From an uncultured Bacteroidota bacterium (GTDB taxonomy: Bacteria; Bacteroidota; Bacteroidia; Chitinophagales; Chitinophagaceae): a stretch of 57,867 nucleotides of DNA. This document shows, piece by piece, positions 26,638 through 35,157 of the stretch; within the stretch, counting starts at the first letter, position 1, and every line of letters begins with the position of its first letter. The DNA lies in contig CAIMDZ010000212.1 of NCBI GenBank assembly GCA_903839875.1, positions 1-57,867 on the forward strand, in the 5' to 3' direction. The notes under the pieces are model-generated. The model was not told the origin of the DNA. It was given only the letters and a program-made list of their open reading frames with translations, and did not search any database. A program made the position numbers and the translations under genes.

Positions 26638-26985
26638 TAGGGTACTAATTTGAGATTGTGCTTATTACTTGCCGCTATCCTAAAAAAAAATCGGGACAGG
26701 GAGTAGTCTGGAAATACCTATAGCTATTAGTACCGATCTGTTTTCATTATTTTGGGGAAGACTACAGTGTAACTGGAGCAGACGAAAATAGAAAAATCAA
26801 TATTTATGAATTTTATTCGGTAATTTTATCTGATTGAAATGAGTTTATAAACAATAAGGTCCATTTAGTATAGATCAATGCTTCTGTCTTTTGTAATTTT
26901 GACTCTGCAGTTATTGTCAATTAGCTATAACTAAAAATTTCAATTATGAAATACCCGATATTCAGAACTCCTGATCTCCTCGCAG
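26638..26985. other. Gene-free spacer
   Basis: No convincing gene in 348 bases. It holds ATTTAGTATAGATCAA at about 26867-26882, shared with the inverted-repeat element at 39982-40144, and a TAATTTTG box at 26894-26901 that precedes only a 19-codon frame. Confidence 0.5.
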
Positions 26986-27255
26986 TTAAGGTGCGGTGGT
27001 TTTAAAGATCAAACGAAGGTTGGTATTAGGGAAATTTTCATCTGTGCTGTTTAGAAAGTCTGCAAGCTGGTGCACTGCTTTATTAAACCTGGGTGCAGAT
27101 AATGTGTGCAGGGTTATCATTAGTGTATTGTTTTGTATATCGGGAAGTATGTCTGCATTATTTTGAATGATTTGTTTTACTACCATTCTTTTTTCTTCTT
27201 CCTTAATGCCATATTCTAACAGTAAATTAGCTATGGCTGTTTGCCAGTTGTTCAA
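26986..27255 (-). CDS. Short reading frame, possible gene remnant
   Basis: The 89 residues have a plausible helical pattern (WQTAIANLLLEYGIKEEEKRM) and end LNSTDENFPNTNLRLIFKTTAP. The frame is open further upstream (FYALKYQKLNNW) but contains no ATG; the only start here is a TTG. The ending reminds me of C-termini of some Bacteroidetes transposases, which I cannot confirm. It lies between two toxin-antitoxin loci in repeat-rich DNA, so a remnant is likelier than a working gene. Confidence 0.35.
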   Translation of the reverse strand: MNNWQTAIANLLLEYGIKEEEKRMVVKQIIQNNADILPDIQNNTLMITLHTLSAPRFNKAVHQLADFLNSTDENFPNTNLRLIFKTTAP

Positions 27256-27504
27256 TTTTTGATATTTTAGGGCGTAAAATAAAAATAGAACCGCTAAGCG
27301 GCTTAACTACGACAATATCGACTGCCGAGCTTCCTATAGGAGTCTACATTTTCGTCATTGAAAAAAATGGGGTGAGATTCGGGTCAAAAAAAGTTGTTGT
27401 TATAAGATAGGATGCCCCCCTGTTGTCGGTAGTCTTCCAAAACTAAAAAAGAATTGATCGTTCGGCGTAGTCTCAGACTACGCCGCGGTGGGCTAATCTT
27501 CTTA

Positions 27505-27909
27505 TTATCTGACCTCTAAAACCTTTAATCCCTCCGACTTGTATTTCTTTATATCCTTGTCAACGCTTATCAATGTATAATTATTCCGTATAGCCAGCCA
27601 TATAAGCATACGGTCAAACGGATCTTTATGATGAGTGGCCTTTAAATGGTGAAAAGTACTGCTGTCTTTAGCAGGCAGTGGTTGAATTTCAAACCCAACC
27701 GATGCACATGCATCAGGAAAATCTTCGGGCGATCCCCCGCGGATATGTAACTTTCCTATAGAACTTTTCAGAGCTATTTCCCAAAAACTGATTGTGCTGA
27801 CTATTATCCTGTTTTCGGGATTGGTTAAAATCTCCTTTACGCTCTTTGAGAGTTGCTCTGTATCCGTAATTGCCCAAATAATGTAATGGGTGTCAAGCAG
27901 GTAAGTCAT
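27505..27909 (-). CDS. VapC-type PIN-domain toxin
   Basis: The 134-residue PIN protein keeps all acidic sites: Asp in TYLLDTHYIIW, Glu in STISFWEIALKSSIGKL, Asp in HHKDPFDRMLIWLA and Asp in LISVDKDIKKY. The pattern LLDTH..IW, W.iaiK...GKl, DPFDR is that of the Sll0205-like branch, Mg-dependent endoribonucleases that block translation when freed. It follows its antitoxin with a four-base overlap. Confidence 0.92.
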   Translation of the reverse strand: MTYLLDTHYIIWAITDTEQLSKSVKEILTNPENRIIVSTISFWEIALKSSIGKLHIRGGSPEDFPDACASVGFEIQPLPAKDSSTFHHLKATHHKDPFDRMLIWLAIRNNYTLISVDKDIKKYKSEGLKVLEVR

Positions 27910-28142
27910 AAACCTAAAAACTCCTCTGTAGTCATTTTAAAATCAGGGCCAAATGTTACTTTGGTCTTACCTTCCAGTATCCCCAACTTCCTTCCCGGCT
28001 TTTCTACAGGAGTTTTGGGCACAATTTTTGCGACTATTTCTTTTTTCTTACCATACAATATTCCTATTTCTTCTCCGGCAATTACCCTCTTCAAAACCTC
28101 CGAGAAATTAGTTTTAAAATCGCCTACACTCATCGTTTTCAT
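27906..28142 (-). CDS. Phd/YefM-type antitoxin
   Basis: From ATG 28142 the 78-residue product starts MKTMSVGDFKTNFSEVLKRV, the Phd/YefM DNA-binding fold, followed by GEEIGILYGKKKEIVAKIVP and a tail (FKMTTEEFLGL) that would bind the toxin. It should neutralise the PIN toxin and repress the pair. The frame is open further upstream, but that part has no family similarity. Confidence 0.88.
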   Translation of the reverse strand: MKTMSVGDFKTNFSEVLKRVIAGEEIGILYGKKKEIVAKIVPKTPVEKPGRKLGILEGKTKVTFGPDFKMTTEEFLGL

Positions 28143-28467
28143 ACGATCATTTTTTTCAAAATTACGATTTATTTGACAAGTTGACAAGAAAAAATCAGAA
28201 AGGGACCTGTCATTTGCAAGCGCCCGCTTGCGAATTAATACCATCTGCCATAAGTCTCTGCCAAAATTTCACCCAAAAAAAGATACCCACAATTTTCTAC
28301 CCGCCACAAACCAAATTCAATCAATAATTTAACCCCGTTTTCCGGCAAAAAATGTTGGTAACTCGCCAAAAGTCTGGCACATTAATTGTTGCTGCTTAGG
28401 TGGTTGTACTATTAAGTCAGGATTGCAGGCAGTAAGGTTAATGTGATTATATCATTGTCGCACTCAA

Positions 28468-28558
28468 AAAAAGTACGACAATGATACGACATTCAGCGAA
28501 TATTAATATGGTTGCTGGTAAAGCGTTTCAACCTCATTTATAATATGAGTTATCCACA
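28468..28558 (+). repeat. Dispersed repeat with ACGACAAT motifs and a DnaA box
   Basis: This 91-bp stretch (TACGACAATGATACGACATT ... TAAAGCGTTTCAACCTCATT ... ATGAGTTATCCACA) matches 47938-48033 closely. Both copies end in TTATCCACA, the consensus DnaA box, and diverge right after it. Confidence 0.75.
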
Positions 28559-28757
28559 AAAATAATGAAAAATGCGACAATGAGACATTCACTTATTCGG
28601 CAACATGGTAATTGTCTGAAAGGCATACATACCACAGCGGTGGGCATTGCCCATCGAACTCTTAATATTGTAGCCCGGTGGAAAATCACCGCGATTTCGC
28701 CTGATAGCCACCCGATTTTTATTTTTCAATGAAATTTTTTAAATAAAAAGTTTTCCC

Positions 28758-28765
28758 TACCTTTG
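28758..28765 (+). promoter_or_regulatory. -7 box (TACCTTTG) of the infA-rplQ cluster
   Basis: An exact match to TAnnTTTG, 16 nt before the infA ATG, in a T-rich context. Confidence 0.75.
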
Positions 28766-28781
28766 CAGTCCTTAAAAAAAC

Positions 28782-29000
28782 ATGGCCAAACAACCACTGA
28801 TCAAACAAGACGGAACTATTATTGAAGCATTGTCTAATGCTATGTTCCGGGTTCGCTTAGAGAATGGCCATGAGATCCTGGCAACTATTTCCGGAAAAAT
28901 GCGTATGCACTACATCAGGATACTGCCCGGTGATAAGGTAGGTGTGGAAATGAGTCCGTATGATCTTAGCCGCGGCAGGATCATATATAGGTATAAGTAA
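28782..29000 (+). CDS. infA: Translation initiation factor IF-1
   Basis: The 72-residue OB-fold protein sits in the ribosomal A site during initiation. It reads [40 protein letters not shown] and [12 protein letters not shown], full family length with the K-x-R-I-x-x-LPGD block ([11 protein letters not shown]). It has its own -7 box and begins the cluster. In many Bacteroidetes secY and map lie directly upstream; here the neighbour is a toxin-antitoxin locus. Confidence 0.98.
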   Translation: MAKQPLIKQDGTIIEALSNAMFRVRLENGHEILATISGKMRMHYIRILPGDKVGVEMSPYDLSRGRIIYRYK

Positions 29001-29002
29001 AA

Positions 29003-29030
29003 ACCCCAAACCCCTAAAGGGGCTTCCCCA
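29003..29030. repeat. CCCCTAAAGGGG palindromic repeat
   Basis: AACCCCTAAAGGGGCTT lies between infA and rpmJ; a member of the CCCC...GGGG spacer family also at 30292, 37801, 40318, 44418, 46514 and 51543. Confidence 0.6.
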
Positions 29031-29091
29031 TGTAAAGGAAGTTGTGATTTGACTATTTTAAATTGAACAAATATTAAAAACAACCCATAAA

Positions 29092-29208
29092 ATGAGAGTT
29101 AGAGCATCAATAAAAAAGCGTAGCGTTGATTGTAAGATCGTTCGCCGTAAAGGTAAATTGTACGTTATCAACAAAAAAAATCCACGTTTCAAACAAAGAC
29201 AAGGATAG
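29092..29208 (+). CDS. rpmJ: 50S ribosomal protein L36
   Basis: The short frame encodes 38 residues: [20 protein letters not shown], then [18 protein letters not shown] and TAG. This is a complete L36. Family zinc sites are partly absent: only one Cys (VDCKIV) and no terminal His-x-x-C pattern, i.e. the zinc-free type. It sits between infA and rpsM as in most bacteria. Confidence 0.97.
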   Translation: MRVRASIKKRSVDCKIVRRKGKLYVINKKNPRFKQRQG

Positions 29209-29314
29209 TTGTTAGTCGAAAGTAGAAAGTCTAAAGTTCACTTATGATTTGATACATAGATGATAAGAACCGCATCACTTTTTTAATTTTTTAAATTTTA
29301 ATTATTAATTTTCA

Positions 29315-29695
29315 ATGGCTCGTATAGCTGGTATTGACCTTCCGAAGAACAAACGTGGTGAGATAGCGCTCACTTATATTTTTGGCATTGGCCAGAGTAC
29401 TGCAAAGTATATCCTGGATAAAGCCGGTGTTAGTCATGACAAAAAAGCGGTAGACTGGGATGATGCTGAACAAACTGCAATCCGTAACATCATCAGCACC
29501 GAATTTAAAGTTGAAGGCCAGTTGCGCTCCGAAGTTCAGATGAACATCAAGCGTCTTATGGATATCGCATGTTATCGTGGCGTTCGTCATCGTAAAGGAC
29601 TTCCTTTGCGCGGACAGCGTACCCGCACCAACAGCCGTACCCGTAAAGGTAAACGTAAGACAGTAGCAGGTAAGAAGAAAGCACCTAAGAAATAA
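29315..29695 (+). CDS. rpsM: 30S ribosomal protein S13
   Basis: The 126-residue protein lies at the head of the small subunit and contacts tRNA and L5. It reads [20 protein letters not shown], a helix-two-turn-helix region ([13 protein letters not shown]) and the basic tail [20 protein letters not shown] ending in Lys-rich residues. A 106-bp low-complexity spacer separates it from rpmJ. Confidence 0.98.
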   Translation: MARIAGIDLPKNKRGEIALTYIFGIGQSTAKYILDKAGVSHDKKAVDWDDAEQTAIRNIISTEFKVEGQLRSEVQMNIKRLMDIACYRGVRHRKGLPLRGQRTRTNSRTRKGKRKTVAGKKKAPKK

Positions 29696-29882
29696 AATAG
29701 CTGCTGTTGCCGGATCCTTGTAGGTGAGGGGAGGAACAGCGCTGGAAAGTTGAAAGGGCAAAGGGTTAAAAAGTTAAGAGGTCGGAGCGATTAAATAAAG
29801 ATTGAGTGACTTTTTGACTTATTACCAAATTACCCAATTAACTTTTTAACACATTTATTGACTACCTCTTTTAAAAACAAAA

Positions 29883-30287
29883 ATGGCAAAAGCACAACAG
29901 GCCTCTGCAAAGACAGTCGCCAAAAAAAGAATCGTAAAGGTTGACACGCACGGAGAAGTGCATATCAGTGCAACCTTTAACAACATCATTATCAGTATTA
30001 CCAACAAAACCGGACAGGTGATCTCCTGGTCTTCCGCAGGTAAAATGGGTTTCCGTGGCTCTAAGAAAAACACGCCATACGCTGCCCAGACTGCTGCCCA
30101 GGATTGTGCTAAAGTAGCATCCGATGCCGGCATGAAAAAAGCCGATGTTTTTGTAAAAGGACCTGGTTCGGGCCGTGAAGGCGCTATCCGTTCTTTGAAC
30201 AATTCAGGTATCGAAGTCACTTCCATCAAGGATGTTACTCCTATGCCGCATAACGGCTGCCGTCCTCCCAAAAAGAGAAGAGTATAG
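29883..30287 (+). CDS. rpsK: 30S ribosomal protein S11
   Basis: The 134-residue platform protein contacts mRNA near the E site. Motifs are [35 protein letters not shown] and the C-terminal [18 protein letters not shown], all conserved. The N-terminal extension [20 protein letters not shown] is typical of Bacteroidetes. The 187-bp spacer before it is unusually long for this cluster. Confidence 0.98.
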   Translation: MAKAQQASAKTVAKKRIVKVDTHGEVHISATFNNIIISITNKTGQVISWSSAGKMGFRGSKKNTPYAAQTAAQDCAKVASDAGMKKADVFVKGPGSGREGAIRSLNNSGIEVTSIKDVTPMPHNGCRPPKKRRV

Positions 30288-30291
30288 TCAC

Positions 30292-30315
30292 CCCCTGCCC
30301 CTAAAGGGGAGTACG
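30292..30315. repeat. CCCCTGCCCCTAAAGGGGAG repeat inside the ribosomal cluster
   Basis: Lies just after the rpsK stop; CCCCTAAAGGGGAGTACG is shared exactly with the copy after valS (37801-37827). Confidence 0.7.
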
Positions 30316-30463
30316 CAGGATTCGTTCCTTCGGCTTTGAAATACCAGGTGGGCTTTTTCAGGGTTATTTTTAAGAAGTTTATTTATCAATTTTTTATAAC
30401 AACAACGCTGTTCCGGATCGGATTCGACGATTTATGAGACGGGATGGCTAAACAAAAATCGTC

Positions 30464-31069
30464 ATGGCACGTTATACAGGACCAAAAAACAGGATATGCC
30501 GCATATTCGGAGAACCTATTCTCGGATCAGGCAAAAGCCTCAGTAAAAACAGCAACCCTCCCGGCCAGCATGGCCCGACCCGCAAACGCAAAACCGCAAG
30601 CGAGTATGCGGTGCAGCTGAAAGAAAAGCAGAAAGCCAAGTACACCTACGGCCTGCTTGAAAAACAATTCGCTAATACTTATGTAGAGGCAGCACGCCTG
30701 AAGGGTGCAACCGGTGAAAACCTCATCAAACTGCTCGAAGCACGTTTGGACAATACGGTTTATCGGCTTGGAATTGCGCCTACACGCCCGGCAGCACGCC
30801 AGCTCGTTTCGCACAAGCATTTAATGGTGAATGGCGAAGTGGTTAACATCCCTTCTTTCAGCCTGAAACCCGGAGATGTAATAGAACTGAAACCTAAGAG
30901 CAAGGCGAACAATACTGTTATTGGAATGATCCGTGGAAAAAATCCACGTATTAACTGGGTTGAATGGAGCGAAAAAGATATGAAGGGCACTTACCTGTCA
31001 CATCCTGAGCGCGATTCGGTTCCGGAAAATATCAAAGAACAGCTGATTGTCGAATTATATTCTAAGTAG
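30464..31069 (+). CDS. rpsD: 30S ribosomal protein S4
   Basis: The 201-residue primary 16S-binding protein has the N-terminal MARYTGPKNRICRIFGEPI block, the helical middle and the S4 RNA-binding domain (LEARLDNTVYRLGIAPTRPA, ARQLVSHKHLMVNGEVVNIP). Length and ending (REQ-like KEQLIVELYSK) are normal. An in-line ATG 20 bases upstream is in another frame. Confidence 0.98.
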   Translation: MARYTGPKNRICRIFGEPILGSGKSLSKNSNPPGQHGPTRKRKTASEYAVQLKEKQKAKYTYGLLEKQFANTYVEAARLKGATGENLIKLLEARLDNTVYRLGIAPTRPAARQLVSHKHLMVNGEVVNIPSFSLKPGDVIELKPKSKANNTVIGMIRGKNPRINWVEWSEKDMKGTYLSHPERDSVPENIKEQLIVELYSK

Positions 31070-31149
31070 TAGTTGTAGGGGTTGACTCATGTGTCAACCC
31101 TCATTTAATTTAAATTAACAATAATCTAAAATCACAAATAAATATCAAT

Positions 31150-32154
31150 ATGGCCATATTGAATTTTCAAAAACCGGATAAGATAGCTCTTCAGAAAACA
31201 ACCGAATTCGAAGCACAATTCGAATTCCGCCCACTGGAGCCGGGTTATGGTGTTACCATCGGTAATGCTTTACGCCGTGTATTGCTTTCTTCTTTGGAAG
31301 GTTTTGCGATCACAGCTATCAGGATTCCCGGTGCAGACCATGAGTTTGCTACACTGAAAGGTGTTCTGGAAGACGTTACAGAGATCATACTCAACCTCAA
31401 GCAGGTGCGTCTGAAAGGCGCTGCCGAATTAGGTGAATTTACCGGTGAAAAGATTGATTTGAACATTAAAGGAAAGGAAGTATTCACAGCAGGAATGATA
31501 GGCGAGGCTTTGCCTAACTTCCAGGTGATGAACCCTGATCTGGTTATCTGTAATTTACATCCCGGAGCTTCTTTCCAGATGGAATTATATATAGGCAAGG
31601 GCCGCGGATATGTGCCTGCCGAGGAAAACCGCCCGGTTGACGCTCCGCTTGGTATCATAGCCATTGACTCTATTTACACGCCTATCAAGAATGTAAAATA
31701 CTCTATCGAGAACACCCGCGTTGAGCAGCGCACCGATTTCGAAAAGCTCATCATGGAAGTGAATACCGATGGTACCATTCATCCGGAAGAAGCTGTTAAG
31801 GAAGCATCACGCATACTTATCCAGCATCTGATGATCATTACCGATGAGAACATTTCGCTCGACACTAAACGTGAAGAGAAAGAAACCATTGTTGACGAAG
31901 AAACATTACTGGTACGTAAAGTATTGAATACGCCGCTTGAAGACCTCGAACTTTCTGTTCGTGCATTCAACTGCCTGAAAGCAGCGAAGATCAATTCACT
32001 CAGCGAACTGGTACAATATACCCAGGAAGAACTGATGAAGTTCCGGAATTTCGGACAAAAATCATTGTCTGAAATTGAGCAGGTGCTCCACGAGCGCGGC
32101 CTGCACTTCGGAATGGACATCAATAAATTCCGCAGGGGAGAAGATAATAACTAA
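31150..32154 (+). CDS. rpoA: DNA-directed RNA polymerase alpha subunit
   Basis: The 334-residue subunit has the N-terminal dimerisation domain (FEFRPLEPGYGVTIGNALRR, VLLSSLEGFAITAIRI) that organises beta and beta-prime, a linker, and the C-terminal DNA-binding domain (LELSVRAFNCLKAAKINSLS, FRNFGQKSLSEIEQVL). Its order rpsD-rpoA-rplQ is the standard one. A long hairpin follows its stop. Confidence 0.98.
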   Translation: MAILNFQKPDKIALQKTTEFEAQFEFRPLEPGYGVTIGNALRRVLLSSLEGFAITAIRIPGADHEFATLKGVLEDVTEIILNLKQVRLKGAAELGEFTGEKIDLNIKGKEVFTAGMIGEALPNFQVMNPDLVICNLHPGASFQMELYIGKGRGYVPAEENRPVDAPLGIIAIDSIYTPIKNVKYSIENTRVEQRTDFEKLIMEVNTDGTIHPEEAVKEASRILIQHLMIITDENISLDTKREEKETIVDEETLLVRKVLNTPLEDLELSVRAFNCLKAAKINSLSELVQYTQEELMKFRNFGQKSLSEIEQVLHERGLHFGMDINKFRRGEDNN

Positions 32155-32156
32155 GG

Positions 32157-32200
32157 TAAAAGTCAAAAGTGAACACCACAAAGTTTCGCTTTTGACTTTT
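32157..32200 (+). terminator. Terminator-like hairpin between rpoA and rplQ
   Basis: Arms AAAAGTCAAAAGTGAA and TTCGCTTTTGACTTTT pair over 16 positions with one G-T, separated by about 11 nt and ending in T4. It may reduce read-through into rplQ or act as a processing site. Confidence 0.6.
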
Positions 32201-32322
32201 CTCATTTTAGATAAATACGGAAGCAATTCCCAACTTATCAACCTATCAACGAATCAACTTTTCAACTAACAACGTCCGCCATAATTCCTGACACGGTATG
32301 GGGGGATTAAAACACAAATGTC

Positions 32323-32850
32323 ATGCGTCACGGAGACAAAATCAAAAATTTAAGCCGCACTTACGAACACCGCGCAGCGCTTTTATCGAACCTTACCTGC
32401 CAGCTTATTGAGCACAAACGTATCACCACTACTCTTGCCAAGGCAAAGTCTTTGCGTGTATATGCCGAGCCGATCATTACCCGCAGCAAGGAAGACAGTA
32501 TGCACAACCGTCGTACAGTGTTTGCAAAGCTGCAGGATAAAGAAGCCATCAAGGAATTGTTTGGTGTAATAGGAGATAAAGTAGCCGACCGTCCGGGTGG
32601 TTACACACGTATCATCAAGTTGCCGCGCCGTATGGGTGATGCATCTGATATGGCTATGATAGAACTGGTTGACTTTAACACAATCTACGGCAGAGACCAG
32701 GAAGCCGCAGCAGCTAAGAAAACACGTCGTGGCCGCAAGGGACCTAAGAAAGCTACAACAGCACCTGCAGCAGCAGCGCCGGTTGCAGATGTTAATCCAC
32801 AGATTACTGATGCCGTTGAGCCAACAGCTACAGAAGAACCAACAGCATAA
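32323..32850 (+). CDS. rplQ: 50S ribosomal protein L17 with acidic/Ala-rich tail
   Basis: The first 118 or so residues are the L17 fold lining the exit tunnel (MRHGDKIKNLSRTYEHRAAL, HKRITTTLAKAKSLRVYAEP, RPGGYTRIIKLPRRMGD). A tail of about 55 residues follows, first Lys/Arg-rich (KKTRRGRKGPKK), then Ala/Pro/Thr/Glu-rich. Tailed L17 proteins are usual in Bacteroidetes. The cluster ends with a terminator at 32873-32899. Confidence 0.97.
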   Translation: MRHGDKIKNLSRTYEHRAALLSNLTCQLIEHKRITTTLAKAKSLRVYAEPIITRSKEDSMHNRRTVFAKLQDKEAIKELFGVIGDKVADRPGGYTRIIKLPRRMGDASDMAMIELVDFNTIYGRDQEAAAAKKTRRGRKGPKKATTAPAAAAPVADVNPQITDAVEPTATEEPTA

Positions 32851-32871
32851 TAAAATCTTGCATTTTGAAGG

Positions 32872-33648
32872 GTGGCCACCATTTATGGTGGCCATTTTTG
32901 CTTTTCAGAATTTTCGTATGTTTACATACCAATCAGCGAAGAACTGATCGTTTACAGGCTGTACGCCACCATCGAAGATGCAGTGAAAGCAGAGCTGTGC
33001 CTGCAGCATGAAGGTATAGAAACAGAGGTAGTTGCTGACAGCAGGCGGCTGCCAGAAGCCTATTTGGGTACGGACTACAGCGACCAGATCATTCTAAGAA
33101 TTCCGGCAGCAGATTTTCCTGTAGCAAATAAGATACTGCTCGAATCATCCAAAGTAGATGTTAAAGACATTGACCCCAGCCACCCGTTAATGTCGCTGAA
33201 TACGGATGAATTACTTGATGTGGTTGCCAAAGCCGATGAGTGGGGCCCGGAGAACTTCAACATTGCACGGGCATTACTGGCAAGCAAAGGTTTAAATATT
33301 CCCGATGAAAAGCTCGAGGAATTGGAAACGCAGCGTATCAATGCGCTATCTGAGAGAAAAACATTAAATCCCTTTGTAATGGCACTCGGTTATTGCTCAG
33401 GAATGGGGGCGATTGCAGGGATCGTATATAATTATTTGATCCACTCAAGTTTGTCTAATAGCATATGGTTTATGCCGGGGATATTCGGCATATTCATTGG
33501 AGCAATCATTATGCAATCAAAATCCACATTACCTGATGGCACCCGTTTCCCCACCTTTAATGATAGTACCATCAGGAATGGTATTGCCATGTTTGTGATC
33601 AATATTCTTTCATGGGTGATTTGTTTACTCGCGATAATGTTTGGGTGA
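32872..33648 (+). CDS. DUF2007-like signal domain fused to two membrane helices; start uncertain
   Basis: The reliable part begins near EELIVYRLYATIEDAVKAEL (about 32938): a DUF2007-type module (CLQHEGIETEVV, DQIILRIPAADFPVANKIL) of about 80 residues, then a helical linker and two hydrophobic segments (MALGYCSGMGAIAGIVYNYL, GIFGIFIGAIIM) plus a third near the C-terminus. Function unknown. The GTG at 32872 lies inside the rplQ terminator, so it is unlikely to be the start; no in-frame ATG, GTG or TTG exists before residue 30, leaving CTG 32944 or ATA 32926. Confidence 0.65.
   Translation: MATIYGGHFCFSEFSYVYIPISEELIVYRLYATIEDAVKAELCLQHEGIETEVVADSRRLPEAYLGTDYSDQIILRIPAADFPVANKILLESSKVDVKDIDPSHPLMSLNTDELLDVVAKADEWGPENFNIARALLASKGLNIPDEKLEELETQRINALSERKTLNPFVMALGYCSGMGAIAGIVYNYLIHSSLSNSIWFMPGIFGIFIGAIIMQSKSTLPDGTRFPTFNDSTIRNGIAMFVINILSWVICLLAIMFG
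32873..32899 (+). terminator. Intrinsic terminator after rplQ
   Basis: A perfect palindrome with arms TGGCCACCAT / ATGGTGGCCA followed by T5, 22 bases after the rplQ stop. It closes the ribosomal cluster. Confidence 0.85.
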
Positions 33649-33763
33649 TGTTCAAAGATTAATAAACTCCACTCTCCGGTTTTCCGTCTTACCATTGTAC
33701 ACTATATTCTAACATACAAAATATTATATCAGTTTTCAGGTCTTGGAATGGGCATTAATTTCT

Positions 33764-33771
33764 TACTTTTG
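33764..33771 (+). promoter_or_regulatory. -7 box (TACTTTTG) of the dehydrogenase gene
   Basis: An exact TAnnTTTG match, 20 nt before the ATG; TTG at 33743-33745 lies 18 bases upstream, at the right place for the -33 element. Confidence 0.75.
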
Positions 33772-33791
33772 TCCTCTTAAATTTATATAAA

Positions 33792-35138
33792 ATGATAGTC
33801 AAAAATATTTCACAAAGCACTCCAATGGAATTTGCTTTATTAATGGAGGAAGTTGGCCTGGAAAGAGGGTATATTATTAAAAATGAGCATGGTGTTGTTG
33901 GCTCTGGGGGACTGTTTAATGAGTTGGCAAAGGAAGTGGCTCAAATGAAGGATTACAGAAACCATGAAGGCATTTTCTTTAAATGGGATAAGGAAACAAA
34001 ATGTATGTTCATGGTATTTGTGCATAGCACCGTTCGTGGCCAGTCTCAGGGTGGTACACGGTTAAAATACAGGGATTATGAGAAACTGGAAGGTGCAATT
34101 TATGACGGCCTCAGGCTTAGTAAAGGAATGACCGACAAAAACTCAATTTCCAAATTGTGGTGGGGTGGTGGCAAGGCAATTATTTGCCCCGTTGACCAGG
34201 CTGCATTTGATAAGATCAACGATAATACTAGAAATGCGATTGGTAATAAGATATTTACCAACCAGGAATTAAGGACCACACTTTTCAAAAATTACGGAAG
34301 GTTTGTGGCCAGCCTGGGCGGACCATATATTGCAGCAGAAGACATGAACACTACTCCTGAGGATATGCTTACTATCCTTACTGTTTGCAGGTATGTTACC
34401 TGCCTGCCTGCATCAGTAGGCGGTAGCAATAACCCAAGCAGGTGGACTGCGGATGGCGTGTTTCAATCTATGCGGGCTACCATCAATCATTTTGAAGGCA
34501 AGCACGACCTCACCGGTATGACCGTGGCTATTCAGGGTGTTGGAAATGTAGGTGGTCCATTGGCAGAGTTTGTATTACTCAGCGGTGGCAGCCTGGTCAT
34601 TTTTGATTATGATAAGGATGCATGCAACGCTATAAAGTCTTATGCCAACAATGCATATGCAGATAAGGTTACGATTGTGAATACACCGGAAGAAATCTAC
34701 GCTGCGCAATGCGATGTGTTTGCACCCTGCGCTATTGGTGGTATTCTGAATTCAACTACCATTCCTACTTTGAAATGTAAGTATGTTGTCGGTGCGGCTA
34801 ACAACCAGTTGGGGAACTTTGATGAAGATTATAAGTTATTACGTGACAGGAACATTGTTTACCTTCCCGATTTTTACATCAACCGAATGGGTATCATCAA
34901 TTGCGCCAATGAACAATATGGCCGCCTTGAAGATGACCTTAAAATGGAGTGCAAAAAGATATATAACGATCAGCATAACGGAACATTCGCCTTGCTCAAA
35001 GAGGCTGAAGCAAAAAATATAACACCGCAGGAGATCGCCATTCATTGGGCAACAGAGTGGGGCAAGGTACCTCATCCTATCTGGGGACACAGGGGTATAG
35101 AACTTATAAAAAGTTACTGTGCTCATTTAAATCATTAA
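33792..35138 (+). CDS. Glu/Leu/Phe/Val dehydrogenase family amino-acid dehydrogenase
   Basis: The 448-residue enzyme should oxidatively deaminate an amino acid with NAD(P). The catalytic region contains GGTRLKY, MTDKNSISKLWWGGGKAII (Lys in GGGKA) and the GPYIAAEDMNTTPEDM block with the catalytic Asp. The Rossmann domain reads MTVAIQGVGNVGG with acidic FDYD after it. The family is closest to leucine dehydrogenases, but the chain is about 80 residues longer, so the substrate stays open. Only a few bases separate it from valS. Confidence 0.88.
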   Translation: MIVKNISQSTPMEFALLMEEVGLERGYIIKNEHGVVGSGGLFNELAKEVAQMKDYRNHEGIFFKWDKETKCMFMVFVHSTVRGQSQGGTRLKYRDYEKLEGAIYDGLRLSKGMTDKNSISKLWWGGGKAIICPVDQAAFDKINDNTRNAIGNKIFTNQELRTTLFKNYGRFVASLGGPYIAAEDMNTTPEDMLTILTVCRYVTCLPASVGGSNNPSRWTADGVFQSMRATINHFEGKHDLTGMTVAIQGVGNVGGPLAEFVLLSGGSLVIFDYDKDACNAIKSYANNAYADKVTIVNTPEEIYAAQCDVFAPCAIGGILNSTTIPTLKCKYVVGAANNQLGNFDEDYKLLRDRNIVYLPDFYINRMGIINCANEQYGRLEDDLKMECKKIYNDQHNGTFALLKEAEAKNITPQEIAIHWATEWGKVPHPIWGHRGIELIKSYCAHLNH

Positions 35139-35157
35139 TTTTTTGAGTTTTCGCACT

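Larger units (their letters stand above)
28143..28781. other. Gene-free spacer upstream of infA
   Basis: 639 bases without a gene. It holds the iteron/DnaA-box repeat (28468-28558), a further ACAATGAGACATT motif (about 28576-28588), a short inverted GGGCATTGCCC (28647-28657) and, at the end, the infA promoter. Confidence 0.65.

Noticed and set aside
26946-27005. A 19-codon frame behind a TAATTTTG box, possibly the start of a disrupted gene
   Set aside because: No homologous continuation can be seen, so it may be chance.
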